A DNA stretch of 64,000 bases from Paenibacillus sonchi (GCF_016772475.1 NZ_CP068595.1:7316001-7380000); one strand, 5' to 3'; shown: positions 34,354 to 44,074, counted from the stretch's first letter. Translations and numbers: made by a program. The notes: a model not told the origin generated them from the letters alone.

Positions 34354-35288
34354 TGTTTATGCTGCTGTTAGCTTTTATCGGTTTAACTGCAGGCTGCATG
34401 CTGATCCTTCAACTCACTCCTTATGCATTAGCTCAAGAACTCTCCGAACTACTCTCCCATTTGTCTATTCGAAGTCAATCATTAGCAAAACGAATCCGTG
34501 CTGTTCAGCACCCCAAAAAGCTTAAGGGCTGGAGAGCTACAGTCCATGAAGCTCAAGCCATTCTAGAACAGACGGGGCATAGTCAACGGTTTGGTTTGCT
34601 TATCGCCGGTTCATTATCCTTAGCACTTATAGGATCTATGCTGGCAATCTTCATGAACAATTTATGGCTGTTACCCATAATGGCTGGAGGATTTGCCCTG
34701 CTTCCTTTTTGGGGTGTCTTGTTCAGCTCCACATTCTACAAGAAGCGGCTTGGTAGTGAATTAGAAACGGCTCTTTCCGTCATTACCACCTCCTACCTGC
34801 GTAACGAGAATATTCTGGCAGCCATTGAAGAAAATCTCCCTTACTTGAATCCTCCCGTAGCAGATGTGTTTCAAGTGTTCCTAGCTGAAACTAAACTGAT
34901 TCATGCCAACCTTAGACTGGCGATTCTACAGCTTAAAGGACGGATTAATAATACCGTCTTTCAAGAGTGGTGTGATGCCCTGATTACCTGTCAGGATGAT
35001 CGAACGTTGAAATCCACACTCATGCCCATTGTCGCCAAATTATCCGATATGCGTGTTGTCTCGGCGGAGCTTGACTATTTACTCTATGAGCCGTTAAAAG
35101 AATTTCTAACCATGGCTATGCTACTCGTCGGCAATATTCCCTTACTTTATTTTCTGAATCGCGACTGGTTCCATACATTGACTACCAGCACTCCTGGGCA
35201 TATCGTGCTTTCAATCTGCGCATTGGCATTGTTTGTCTCACTGGCAGCAGTGATCCGACTTACACGTCCTCTGGAATATAAACGGTAA
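34350..35288 (+). CDS. tadB: TadB-like pilus platform protein (type II secretion F domain)
   Basis: 312 residues, start overlapping the tadA stop (ATGA). An N-terminal membrane helix is followed by a cytosolic part, a hydrophobic pair (LLIAGSLSLALIGSMLAIFM, then LLPIMAGGFALLPFWGVLF), the helical T2SSF bundle (LETALSVITTSYLRNENIL) and two C-terminal helices. Family knowledge: TadB and TadC form the inner-membrane platform on which the TadA motor acts. The gene is intact, while its partner TadC is frameshifted. Confidence 0.75.
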   Translation: MMFMLLLAFIGLTAGCMLILQLTPYALAQELSELLSHLSIRSQSLAKRIRAVQHPKKLKGWRATVHEAQAILEQTGHSQRFGLLIAGSLSLALIGSMLAIFMNNLWLLPIMAGGFALLPFWGVLFSSTFYKKRLGSELETALSVITTSYLRNENILAAIEENLPYLNPPVADVFQVFLAETKLIHANLRLAILQLKGRINNTVFQEWCDALITCQDDRTLKSTLMPIVAKLSDMRVVSAELDYLLYEPLKEFLTMAMLLVGNIPLLYFLNRDWFHTLTTSTPGHIVLSICALALFVSLAAVIRLTRPLEYKR

Positions 35289-35303
35289 GAAAGGAGAATT
35301 CAA

Positions 35304-35540
35304 ATGCACGATTCCATTCGGTTATTAGGCAATTTGATTGAGGCATCCCCGCAAGAGCAGATCATCTTACAATCCCTGATTGAGGAATACGGGTTCCGTA
35401 CCTTTTGGGACCGGTTGGAAGAAGAGGAACTGTCTGGCGATTTGAAAAGCAAGCTGCAGGCAGTAAAGAAGATCTTAAATGCATTGGAGCTAGGCCCATC
35501 TCCAGAAAGGAGCGAATTCGATGGGCCAAGACTACCTTGA
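35304..35540 (+). CDS. 78-aa hypothetical protein between tad genes
   Basis: ATG 35304 follows AGAAAGGAGAATTC. An acidic helical protein (SIRLLGNLIEASPQEQIIL, then LKSKLQAVKKILNALEL). It overlaps the next gene by 20 bases, whose ribosome site lies inside it. No family recognised. Confidence 0.5.
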   Translation: MHDSIRLLGNLIEASPQEQIILQSLIEEYGFRTFWDRLEEEELSGDLKSKLQAVKKILNALELGPSPERSEFDGPRLP

Positions 35541-36270
35541 TAATAGAATGGTCAAAGAATATATCCAATCCCTTCATCAGTTAACGGGAATTCCACTCGA
35601 TAAATTAGAGAACTATGGAAATACCAATAACCTGATGAATGCTCTGGAGCATCCCCATTCCCTGGAACTTACTTCAATGCAACTACAGAAAGTAGAACAG
35701 CTCAATGAATTTCTCATCTCCCATCGTGTTCTGCAGTGGGAAGTGGAAAATACACAGCGTAAAATCACATCTCCTGATCTGGCAGGAAGCTACTTCTCCG
35801 CATTTTTACTAGGTCTTAGAGATCGAGAACGCTTCATGGTTGCCTTCTTAGATAATGGTAACCATGTGATTGAAACACGAATTATTTCTGAAGGTGGTCT
35901 CACCGAAGCTCCCGTTTATCCCCGCAATATTTTAAAGGCTGCGCTGAATTGTGACTGCACATCCATCATTATGGCACATAACCATCCGGGGGGAAGCCTG
36001 AAACCATCTTGGGAGGATATGGAAATGACTAAACGAATGGTTGCGATCTTTGAACCGCTCCATATTGGTATTTTGGATCACATCATTATTGGTAATGCTG
36101 GCTTTACTTCACTTGCACAGATGGGACAATTACCAAAAGCAGCTGAAGAGGTGATTAGTTACGAGGCTATCACCCTCAAAAGTCTGGAGGAAGTCGAACG
36201 GTATATTCCCGCTCCTTACCCAGAACCCATATGGGATGGTGTAGTACGTGAGGAAGAATGGGAGCGCTAA
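35521..36270 (+). CDS. RadC-like JAB-domain protein
   Basis: 249 residues, ATG 35521 after AAAGGAGC. The C-terminal two thirds carry the RadC/JAB metal motif AHNHPGGSLKPSWEDMEM (HxH-x-P, Ser and Asp) preceded by FLDNGNHVIETRIISEGG and PRNILKAALNCDCTSIIM. The N-terminal 80 residues are helical and not the usual RadC helix-hairpin-helix. Family knowledge: RadC-like proteins are common on conjugative elements and plasmids, with anti-restriction or DNA-processing roles suspected but not settled. It interrupts the tadB-tadC order. Confidence 0.75.
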   Translation: MGQDYLDNRMVKEYIQSLHQLTGIPLDKLENYGNTNNLMNALEHPHSLELTSMQLQKVEQLNEFLISHRVLQWEVENTQRKITSPDLAGSYFSAFLLGLRDRERFMVAFLDNGNHVIETRIISEGGLTEAPVYPRNILKAALNCDCTSIIMAHNHPGGSLKPSWEDMEMTKRMVAIFEPLHIGILDHIIIGNAGFTSLAQMGQLPKAAEEVISYEAITLKSLEEVERYIPAPYPEPIWDGVVREEEWER

Positions 36271-36285
36271 AGGAGGTGACTGTCT

Positions 36286-37160
36286 ATGATGTCCGGATTA
36301 CTATTGTTCATGGGTTTGCTTTTTGCTGCTGGAACTTATCTCGTACTAGCGGACCTGATTAAACTTCCTACACTTGCTGCCTCGAAGGCTGTCATTCGAG
36401 TCGCACGAACTGGGAAGAAAGGCAGCTCTACCTTTGATGCTCTCATCTTTCGTATGTCTTCCTGGTTAGCTCCTAAACTTCCACTAAGCGATTACTATAA
36501 ACGCAAAACGGCTGCAACTCTTCAGTCAGCTGGTATTCCACTAACTCCGCAATCCTATGTAGCTCAATCCATTGTAAAAGCAGGTTTGATTTTGGGTGGA
36601 GGATTAGTCAGCCTGCCAATTTCACCGCTGATTTCACCACTCTTTATTTTTTTGGCAATCGCTATATTTTTTAAAAATATCGGTGTGGCAAGTGAGTCCG
36701 TTCGCAAAAAAAGAGAAGAAATTGAAGCCGAACTCCCCGATTTGTGGCCACTATCGCGCAAGAACTTAAAGCCACCAGAGACGTGCTGCGGATGCTTGAG
36801 GTCTACGCCAAAAATGCCGGGGTCAGCTTGCAGAGCGAATTATTTATTACTATAGCGGATATAAAGAGCGGCAATCAGGAGACAGCCCTGCTGAGGTTCG
36901 AGACACGTATTGGCAGCACGATGTTATCTGATATTGTACGGGGGTTGCTAGCCGTATTGCGTGGTGATCAGGGAGTCGTCTATTTTGAAATGCTCGCACA
37001 TGACTTCAAATTGATAGAAATTCAACGACTCAAGCTTACTGCAATGAAACGTCCAGGCAAAGTACGCAAGTATTCCTTCTCTATGCTCGGATGCTTTATG
37101 TTAATGTACATTGTCATTTTGGGCATGGAGATCATGCGGGCGATGGGCAAATTATTCTGA
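36286..37160 (+). pseudogene. TadC-like pilus platform protein, frameshifted
   Basis: ATG 36286 (GGAGGTGA site) opens a frame with an N-terminal membrane helix, a cytosolic stretch (LPLSDYYKRKTAATLQSAG) and hydrophobic segments up to REEIEAELP. It then goes out of register. The -1 frame continues RFVATIAQELKATRDVLRML, the typical T2SSF helix, then LFITIADIKSGNQETALLRF and a C-terminal membrane helix. The break lies in the C4 run at 36735-36738. Joined length would be about 291 residues, normal for TadC. No canonical slippery heptamer is present, so this is decay or a sequencing deletion. Confidence 0.6.
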
Positions 37161-37194
37161 TGCATACCATCCAGAAGGAAAGGAGGAATGCAAG

Positions 37195-37587
37195 GTGTCC
37201 ATCCTCCGAAGTAAGCGCGGAGAAGGCTACGTCGATGTGGTGGTGCTAGTATTGGCTGCCATGTTATGCGTAGCTCTGGCTATCAAGGTGTTTCCGGTCT
37301 TTGTCATAAAGAATCAACTAGACACTTTCGCCGCGGAACTGGTACGAGAAGCTGAGATATCCGGTAGAGTTGGCAGTGAGACTAATGAGCGTGCTAGTGA
37401 ATTACAAACACAGACTGGCCTATACCCTACAATTGTGTGGAGTAGAACCGGAGAAATTCAAATTAACGAAGAAGTAACTGTAACTTTGAAAACCACTGTT
37501 AACATCGGACTATTTGGGAAATTTGGCTCCTTCCCCATTGAACTCTCCGCTAGCGCTCAAGGAAAGTCTGAGGTGTATTGGAAATGA
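37195..37587 (+). CDS. DUF4320-like, pilin-like membrane protein
   Basis: 130 residues from GTG 37195, after AAAGGAGGAATG. The N-terminus has SKRGEGYVDVVVLVLAAMLC, a prepilin-like G-E-G-Y step before a hydrophobic helix, then FVIKNQLDTFAAELVREAEI, a pilin-like long helix, and a beta-rich C-terminus. Family knowledge: DUF4320 proteins accompany Tad genes on firmicute elements. It is probably a minor pilin or TadE-like pseudopilin and a substrate of the peptidase at 30932. Confidence 0.65.
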   Translation: MSILRSKRGEGYVDVVVLVLAAMLCVALAIKVFPVFVIKNQLDTFAAELVREAEISGRVGSETNERASELQTQTGLYPTIVWSRTGEIQINEEVTVTLKTTVNIGLFGKFGSFPIELSASAQGKSEVYWK

Positions 37588-38129
37588 AGTGGGTGACTAA
37601 CAAATCCGGAAATGGCTTTCCGTTAGTTGTAGCCATTGTGTTGGCAATATTGATGTTTTCCTGTGTGATTTTTGAATACATGCGACTAACGATTATTGCC
37701 AGCGGTGTAAGGGATGCTGTACAAAGTTCTATTGTTGCCGTGGTTGCTGAAAACTACAGTAATGTATACAGCAGCCTGCGACAAAGTTACTCCGGCGGTT
37801 ATCTAAGGTCCGGTAACGAGTGGCAAGAGCAAGTCTCCATTGGGCATATCTATCCTAGGCTGCAAGAAAACTTAGGACTCACCTATCAAGAGACACGATA
37901 TGCCAAACTAATTGGAGATCAAGCGGAATATAGCGTCTCCGGATTAAACGTAACTCTCATCAATGCACCTTTTGCTCCTTCATCTCCGAGCACCATGGAA
38001 CAATTCACGGCTGAAGCAGTAATCCAGCTGGAAGTGCCACTTTCCTTTGGCTGGGGGCATCTGCCTCCAATGAAGGCAGAATTACATGTTAAAGCAGTAT
38101 ATATGCCTCGGTTCACCAAATCTACCTAA
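37584..38129 (+). CDS. TadE/TadG-like membrane-anchored pilus protein
   Basis: 181 residues from ATG 37584, overlapping the previous stop (AATGA). The N-terminus TNKSGNGFPLVVAIVLAILM is a third copy of the G-x-G-[FY] step followed by a membrane helix; then RLTIIASGVRDAVQSSIVAV, a TadG-like helix, and an extracellular domain with NYSNVYSSLRQSY and a beta-rich end. Probably a minor pilin exposed outside the cell. No family name was recalled with certainty. Confidence 0.55.
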   Translation: MKWVTNKSGNGFPLVVAIVLAILMFSCVIFEYMRLTIIASGVRDAVQSSIVAVVAENYSNVYSSLRQSYSGGYLRSGNEWQEQVSIGHIYPRLQENLGLTYQETRYAKLIGDQAEYSVSGLNVTLINAPFAPSSPSTMEQFTAEAVIQLEVPLSFGWGHLPPMKAELHVKAVYMPRFTKST

Positions 38130-38240
38130 TAAATATTATTGTGATAGCTGATTTCATTGGATTTTACAGAATTATACAGTAAAATAGAAGAACGGGATCC
38201 TCTTGTAAGAACACCAATATGCTATAAGGAGTCGAGAACG

Positions 38241-38812
38241 ATGAAGAGAAAGATATGGGCTTTTACCGGAGGAATTGTGATTGTTGGCCTTATAGTCACT
38301 TGGGCGGCATGGCCACATCAGGACAGTAGTCAGATACCTGAATCAACAAATACTGTATCAGCGGTAGATCCTTCTAATATCAATATTCCTGAAATAGAGC
38401 CAAGCCCTACTACCTCCTCCCAGAATCCAAGCCCAAGTTCCTCCCCATCTCTGTTGCCGAAATTACCCCTCAGCCTACCCTATCTGAAACTCCTGTACTT
38501 CAGCCGGAAAAGGGACAGAAGAATATTGAAGTACCTATTACCCAACCTGCAAAAACACAAAAACCTACCCAGCCGCCTAAGCCAAAAGTTAAGGCATCTA
38601 CAAAACCTCAATCTCCTGCTTCTACTCCAGCTTATGAGGAAAAGACAACTCAACCAAATAAACAAAAGGATGAACCCAAAGCTGGAGCCAAAAATAATGA
38701 TGGGAAGGTATACGTTCCTGGCTTTGGATGGGTTGAGGACCAAGGAGACAATAAGGGGAACACCAGTGAATCAGATGGCGATTGGAACAAACAGGTAGGG
38801 TCAATGGACTAG
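38241..38812 (+). pseudogene. DUF6550-like membrane-anchored protein, frameshifted
   Basis: ATG 38241 starts MKRKIWAFTGGIVIVGLIVT, a membrane anchor, then a Ser/Pro/Thr-rich stalk. After the C4 run at 38443-38446 the open frame turns into Leu-rich nonsense. The -1 frame instead continues VAEITPQPTLSETPVLQPEK, a Pro/Lys-rich stalk and the conserved GKVYVPGFGWVEDQG of the DUF6550 type, ending GSMD at 38812. The real gene therefore is about 190 residues. The function of the family is unknown; the layout suggests a cell-surface stalk protein of the pilus or transfer machine. Confidence 0.6.
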
Positions 38813-38835
38813 TCCAATTTAATCCATGTTAAAGA

Positions 38836-38870
38836 AGAGTACAGGCGATAATCCTGTACTCTTTTATTTT
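38836..38870 (+). terminator. rho-independent terminator inside the transfer operon
   Basis: Perfect 10-bp stem agagtacagg / cctgtactct with a seven-base loop and a T-rich tail (tttatttt). It lies between the DUF6550-like gene and the secreted-protein gene and closes the Tad block. The next gene's ribosome site follows at once. Confidence 0.75.
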
Positions 38871-38883
38871 GGAGGTGAACCCT

Positions 38884-40623
38884 TTGAAACAGTTTTTATT
38901 ATTTCTACTTTCTTCAATACTTGTGCTTTCACTTTTTCAGCTTACTTCTTTTGCTGATGGCACTGGTGATGGAAATATTGATAATGGTGGGGGCGGCATG
39001 GGGTCAGGAACGTCCCAAAATAAGTGGGTACCTGGCTACGATGGGGTTAGAGTGACAGTTATTCGTATATCAGATGAAGCGCCAATTTCTACTCCTGTGG
39101 ATTATACAAATAAGACACCTTCATCGAACTTAATTCATTTTGAAAAGGTCAGCAAAATGCAATATCGCAATGGAACAAATCTTAGCGTTAAGGTTGGGGG
39201 ATATGCTTACCAAACTCCTGCATTGCCAATGCCTCAGATCATCAGTTCAGGTGGAAGCATAACGAATATTGAGGTTATAAAAAAGTATTTCTGCTCTGAA
39301 GGGGCAATAAAAATGATTTCAAATGATACTGGGATAGACTATGCCCTCTTAACGAGTGGCAACTATAAGCTACTCTTAGAGCCGATAGCCTACTTTACTT
39401 TTGAAGGTGGCTTTATGGGAATGACAGCTCATGAAACTGCATTATACGATCAAATTCTAAACGGTGGCTTACGTTCCAAAATGGTTAGCCTTACCCATCA
39501 GAATTTACCACTCTCAATGTTCTTAGAGACCTCCGATCTGGGCTTCCCCGCTTGGAATGGTTCTACCAGCAGTCGTGTCAGTAACGATCAAATTATTGCT
39601 TCCCTTGGTTTGGGCATCGTCCGCTTCAATAACGCCCCTACTATCCCTTCCCCCAGTCAAACGAGCTACCAATACCGGACAGATACTGATGTGATTACCT
39701 CCGTGCGTCTTTCCACCTCTGCCGAAATCACTCCCGATAATCCGGCAAGCGTTACATTTGCGATTATGGGCAGCACTTACACGGTGACGAATATCGTCAT
39801 TCCGGAAGGCGACAGCCAGTTAGTTTGGATAAAATGGCACACACCTAGCACACCACAATCAGTCTCTATTCAGGTGAGCTCAACAAATGGCTTACTTAGC
39901 GTTTCCTCTATAACAGCTTCTCTCATCGACCTTAACCAGAATCCCCCGCCCAATCCTACTGCCACAGACCGTAATGACTCATTTCAACTCCCTGCGTTCC
40001 CTAACTATCCATCAATAACTACTGCCTCTTGGGGAATATGGTCGGCCAGTTGGCATGAATACTGGGTCTGGATCTCTAACTGGCAGTGGCACAGTACCGG
40101 AAAGGACACCGGATATTGGATAGATTATGGATATTGGAAAGATCGAGGCTGGTGGGATTATATCTGGACCAGCTACTTCGCTTCCCTCTCTGCCACCCAA
40201 TCAGTCGTACCTGATTCTAAATCACCAGTTCTTTCCTCCAAAAGGATGAAATCAGGATATGGCATTGAAATAACCACCAATAGCGCTACCTTTTCTAATG
40301 CTCCTAGTAGTCACATCACCGGTGCACAGTATACTGTCACCTATTTTCCGGAGTTTTCTTATCAAACCTACTGGCGACTTCATGACCTAAAATCAGGTGG
40401 AGTGAACGCCAATTTTTGGTTGAAGACTAATGAATATTCGACTTACCAAAGTCGAGTTCACTTTACGCCGGTTTGGTTCCCTGATGGACCGTATATTCCA
40501 ATCACACGCATTCTGGATGCCTGGACACCTGAAGGCATGTTGACTCTTCAACTGCAAGAAACGATTACGATCTCCGGGAACCTTTTCTCTGATTGGCATA
40601 TCGCACCGAAAAAAACAAAATAG
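38884..40623 (+). CDS. large secreted protein with Trp-rich segment, unknown function
   Basis: 579 residues from TTG 38884, six bases after GGAGGTG; an in-frame TTG at 38869 precedes the site. A signal peptide (FLLFLLSSILVLSLFQLTSF then AD) is followed by a Gly/Asp-rich linker, VPGYDGVRVTVIRISDEA (a start seen in surface proteins of these elements), an Ig-like beta region near 275-360 (SVRLSTSAEITPDNPASVTF) and, near residues 385-440, a striking aromatic segment with SWHEYWVWISNWQW and YWIDYGYWKDRGWWDYIW. No anchor motif is visible at the C-terminus. It may act in mating-pair contact. Function unknown. Confidence 0.65.
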   Translation: MKQFLLFLLSSILVLSLFQLTSFADGTGDGNIDNGGGGMGSGTSQNKWVPGYDGVRVTVIRISDEAPISTPVDYTNKTPSSNLIHFEKVSKMQYRNGTNLSVKVGGYAYQTPALPMPQIISSGGSITNIEVIKKYFCSEGAIKMISNDTGIDYALLTSGNYKLLLEPIAYFTFEGGFMGMTAHETALYDQILNGGLRSKMVSLTHQNLPLSMFLETSDLGFPAWNGSTSSRVSNDQIIASLGLGIVRFNNAPTIPSPSQTSYQYRTDTDVITSVRLSTSAEITPDNPASVTFAIMGSTYTVTNIVIPEGDSQLVWIKWHTPSTPQSVSIQVSSTNGLLSVSSITASLIDLNQNPPPNPTATDRNDSFQLPAFPNYPSITTASWGIWSASWHEYWVWISNWQWHSTGKDTGYWIDYGYWKDRGWWDYIWTSYFASLSATQSVVPDSKSPVLSSKRMKSGYGIEITTNSATFSNAPSSHITGAQYTVTYFPEFSYQTYWRLHDLKSGGVNANFWLKTNEYSTYQSRVHFTPVWFPDGPYIPITRILDAWTPEGMLTLQLQETITISGNLFSDWHIAPKKTK

Positions 40624-40641
40624 AAAGTTGGTGCTGCTTTT

Positions 40642-41322
40642 ATGCTGCTGCCCATCATTGTGCTGCTCCTCTGCCTTCTTGGCGGAGGAGCTGTTTTATT
40701 TCGCCTTATGAAAAGCAAAGCAAAATCCAATATCACCACTGATCTTGCTATGCAAACAGCACAAGAATTCGTCCAAATACAAGACATTCATGGGAACTTC
40801 CTTCATACACAAGACGGTTGGCTGATGAGCTATTTACGGATCTTCCCGATTAGCCTGGATTTATTGAGTACCTCTGAAAAGAAGATGCTTATTAGCAAGC
40901 TGACAGCCGAATTATCCTCTTTCAACTATCCATTTAAGTTTCTTGCGGTAAGCCGCCCCGTAGATATTTCCCCTCTAATTTCAGAACTCAGTGCTTTACT
41001 CACTACCGCAGACCCTAAGCAGAAAGAACTACTCCGGCAAGAAATGCTGGAGATGAACACGCTCACTCTCTCAGGTGAAGTAGTTGAGCGACAATTTTAT
41101 TTAATCCTCTGGCAGCGACAAACTGACGGAACTGAACGGGACCTCTTGGACAAAACTAAACGGCTTGCCCAGCATTTTGAAGATGGCCAAGTGCAGACCC
41201 AACTTTTAAAACAGCAAGACATCGTTCAGTTATGCAACCTAGTTAATAATCCCTCCTACACCCACCTCGAAACGACAGAACCTGAAAATGTGATTCCTTT
41301 TCTTGCGAAGTTGGAGGTGTAG
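40642..41322 (+). CDS. transfer protein related to the N-terminal domain of VirB4/TraC
   Basis: 226 residues from ATG 40642. One membrane helix (LPIIVLLLCLLGGGAVLFRL), then the conserved block DGWLMSYLRIFPISLDLLS, KFLAVSRPVDISPLISEL, LSGEVVERQFYLILWQ and QQDIVQLCNLVNNPSYTHLE. This is recurrent upstream of VirB4 in these elements and looks like a separate copy of a VirB4-type N-terminal docking domain; it has no P-loop. The gene is intact. It probably sits at the membrane with VirB4. The ribosome site is weak. Confidence 0.7.
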   Translation: MLLPIIVLLLCLLGGGAVLFRLMKSKAKSNITTDLAMQTAQEFVQIQDIHGNFLHTQDGWLMSYLRIFPISLDLLSTSEKKMLISKLTAELSSFNYPFKFLAVSRPVDISPLISELSALLTTADPKQKELLRQEMLEMNTLTLSGEVVERQFYLILWQRQTDGTERDLLDKTKRLAQHFEDGQVQTQLLKQQDIVQLCNLVNNPSYTHLETTEPENVIPFLAKLEV

Positions 41323-41325
41323 AAT

Positions 41326-42159
41326 TTGGATCCCTTCACCGTGAAGTTACTTTCCAAAATAGCCCTGAAAATTGCTTCCGACGAACAAACTCGCAAACGA
41401 ATGTTGATGCTTATTTTAGTACCGGCAGCCACCTTGTTAGTTCTCATCGCTATGGTTCTACAACTGCTTACCTCCCCCTTAGAGTCACTCAAAATATGGC
41501 TCTCGGCTGATGAAACTCCCATTGTAAATGAAATGCGTATCGATTATGGTTTCACCCAAATTCTACAAAACACCGACGAAGGATATGCGGAAAGCCAGGG
41601 ACAGCAATATGAGGGAGTAACGTTTAAGGATGGAAGTCGCGAAGTTGTCTATTACAACCAAATGGACTCCCGTTGGGCAAATAAGCCTTACGGTCCTAGA
41701 GATACCATTGGAGTGTCTGGATGCGGTCCAACTTCATTAGCAATTGTTGTATCGACGTTTACAGAGAAAAGTATCGATCCTGTGACTATGACTAAGTGGG
41801 CCTATGAAAATGGTTATTTGGCAGAAGGAACTGGTAGCTACCATAGTTTAATTCCTGATGGTGCTCAGCATTTTGGTTTGAATGTTCAAGGAGCTACTCA
41901 AAAAGACCAACAAACCATCATTAATGCCTTATCTAGTGAAAAACTGGTTGTTGCCATTATGGGTAAAGGTCACTTCACTTTTTCAGGGCATTTCATGGTC
42001 CTTCGAGGCGTCACATCTGAAGGCAAGATTCTTGTCGCCGATCCAGCCAGTCGAAAGCGAAGCGAGCAGGAATGGGATTTCTCCATTATTTTAAATGAAG
42101 CCCGAAAAAATGCAGCAGCAGGTGGCCCCTTCTGGATCATAAGCGGAAAGGAGAACTGA
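41326..42159 (+). CDS. membrane-anchored C39-like cysteine peptidase
   Basis: 277 residues from TTG 41326 (GGAGGTG site overlapping the previous stop). One membrane helix near residues 27-48 (MLILVPAATLLVLIAMVL), then an extracellular C39_2-type domain: VVYYNQMDSRWANKPYG, the catalytic Cys in VSGCGPTSLAIV and the His in SGHFMVLRGV, followed by VADPASR. Family knowledge: such domains accompany VirB1-like cell-wall hydrolases in gram-positive conjugation. Here no lysozyme-like domain is present, so it may cut peptide cross-bridges or a pilus protein. Confidence 0.75.
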   Translation: MDPFTVKLLSKIALKIASDEQTRKRMLMLILVPAATLLVLIAMVLQLLTSPLESLKIWLSADETPIVNEMRIDYGFTQILQNTDEGYAESQGQQYEGVTFKDGSREVVYYNQMDSRWANKPYGPRDTIGVSGCGPTSLAIVVSTFTEKSIDPVTMTKWAYENGYLAEGTGSYHSLIPDGAQHFGLNVQGATQKDQQTIINALSSEKLVVAIMGKGHFTFSGHFMVLRGVTSEGKILVADPASRKRSEQEWDFSIILNEARKNAAAGGPFWIISGKEN

Positions 42160-42163
42160 TATT

Positions 42164-43979
42164 TTGAAACCCACATCTCCATCTTTATCTGTGAATCCTT
42201 CGCTTTTAAACGCAGTCACTCCTATGGGCCTGGAGTTTTCTCGGAACGGCCTTGTGATTGGTGAACAAACAGCTAAAATGTATGGCGTCATTCAGTATCC
42301 TCCCAAAGCCGATGTCGGTTGGCTCTCCACTCTAACCAATATGCCATCTACCATGGTATCCATTGGTTTTCAACCTATAGACAATAGCGCCTTAATCTCA
42401 GCAATATCCAAATCTATTACACAAAATCGCAGCATGGCCGACAGTGTTAAAGATCCTCTAACCCGTCAACGAGCAGACAAGGCGGCTACCGATGGTGAGA
42501 ACATTATGATGCAGATCGACCAAAACGGTGAAACGGTTGGCCTTATGAATGTAATGGTCATGCCATTTGCAGAAGATGAAAAGCAGTTTACTCGGGCATG
42601 TAGACGTGTTGAAAATACCTTCAGTATGATGCGCTGCAAAATTCGAAACCTGGCCCATCTTCAAAAAGAGGGCTTTCGTCACCTATCCCCCATGTACCCG
42701 GCACAAGATCAAATTGGAGATATCCTTAACAAAATCATGCCGATGAGTACCTTCGTGGGAGGCTTCCCCTTTGCAAGCTCTGGCTTCAACGACGAAACGG
42801 GTTATTATTTCGCTAAGGACGCTAGCGGCGGATTGGTCATCGTCGATACATGGAAACGCGGGGGCGACCGGACCAATTCCAACATCGTCATTATGGGCGT
42901 AGCTGGCGTAGGTAAATCTACAGCTGTAAAACATGTGGCACTTAGTGAATACATGAAGGGTACCAAAATTATTTTTATTGATCCAGAATCGGAATATAGG
43001 GAGCTTTGCCAGAGGCTAAATGGCGACTGGATTAACGCCGGCGGTGGATCGAATGGTAGAATCAATCCACTGCAAATTCGTCCAGCTCCCCGCGATGAAG
43101 AGGATGAGCAATTTCCGCTTTATAAAGATGAAGGTCACGGTATGTCTGATATGGCGCTGCATCTGAAAAATCTAGAAATCTTCTTTAACCTCTATATCCC
43201 TGACCTGACCATGATGCAAAAAGCTGTCCTTAAGCAATGTTTGATTGAGTTGTATAATCAGTTTCTAATTACGTGGACCACAGATATTACGAAACTCAGC
43301 CAGCAGCGACTTCCCTACTTTTTCTGACCTCTACGCTCTGATTCATGGCAAGGAAAAGAAGTTCGGAGATGAAGTTTATAAAGAGTTGTCCCTACTGTTG
43401 CATGATATTGCACATGGTGGGGACTCTTTTTTATGGAATGGTCACAGCACCATCCAAACCCATAGCCGCTGCATTTGCTTGGACACCCATACTCTTCAGA
43501 ATACTTCTGAGAATATCAAGCGAACCCAATACTTTAACCTCTTATCCTGGTGCTGGGAGCAAATGTCTCAGGATCGGACAGAGCGGGTGCTGCTGATCTG
43601 TGATGAGTGTTATTTGATGATCGACCCTAACGTCCCGCAGAGCCTAGTATTCTTACGAAATGTAGAGAAACGCGCTCGAAAATATGAAGCCAGCCTTGCG
43701 ATTATCTCTCATAGTGTCGTGGACTTTCTAGCCCCTGAAGTCAAGATGTACGGGCAAGCGCTACTGGATATACCTTGTATCAAAATATTGATGGGAACAG
43801 ACGGGAAAAACCTCCAGGAAACACGAGAGCTTTATAACCTAACCGATGCAGAGGAAGAACTTCTGGCCAGCAAGAAACGCGAACATGCTTTGTTGATGAT
43901 CGGCTCCAAGAGGCTGCATATCCACTTTGATATCCCGGAATATAAGTTTTCTTATATGGGAACTGCAGGAGGACGATGA
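42164..43979 (+). pseudogene. virB4: VirB4/TraE conjugation ATPase, frameshifted
   Basis: From TTG 42164 (AAAGGAG site) the frame encodes a VirB4 N-terminus, Walker A GVAGVGKST near residue 245, IIFIDPESEYRELC and the C-terminal-domain start, then stops at 43327 after LSQQRLPYFF. The +1 frame supplies SDLYALIHGKEKKFGDEVYK, then DIAHGGDSFLWNGH, LLICDECYLMIDPN (Walker B) and AIISHSVVDFLAPEV. Removing one T from the T5 run at 43319-43323 restores a normal protein of about 604 residues. Unlike the other breaks this one is an insertion. Without repair the ATPase lacks its catalytic second half, so transfer would fail. Confidence 0.7.
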
Positions 43980-44071
43980 GCGTGGACAAAAAGAAACAGC
44001 TCATTGAGCTTTTTTTCTATATGGGTCTAGTGGTCATTGGGATTATATTGTTATTCATGAAGGAAGGGTAA
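43976..44071 (+). CDS. 31-aa single-helix membrane peptide
   Basis: ATG 43976 overlaps the VirB4 stop and has AGGAGG five bases before. The peptide is MSVDKKKQLIELFFYMGLVV and then a hydrophobic end with charged tail. Lysine-rich start plus one membrane helix. It is tightly coupled to VirB4, so a small channel subunit is possible. Confidence 0.5.
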   Translation: MSVDKKKQLIELFFYMGLVVIGIILLFMKEG

Positions 44072-44074
44072 GGG

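Noticed and set aside
35521..36270. JAB protein as part of a ubiquitin-like or CBASS system
   Set aside because: The motif context is RadC-like and no E1/E2-like gene is near.
38157..38798. Leu-rich 213-codon frame as a real protein
   Set aside because: The second half is basic and Leu-rich nonsense; the -1 frame gives a conserved DUF6550-like ending.
43320..43330. RF2-like programmed +1 frameshift at the VirB4 break (TTC TGA C)
   Set aside because: The P-site Phe tRNA would not pair after a +1 slip (UUC to UCU), so an extra T in the T5 run is the simpler reading.
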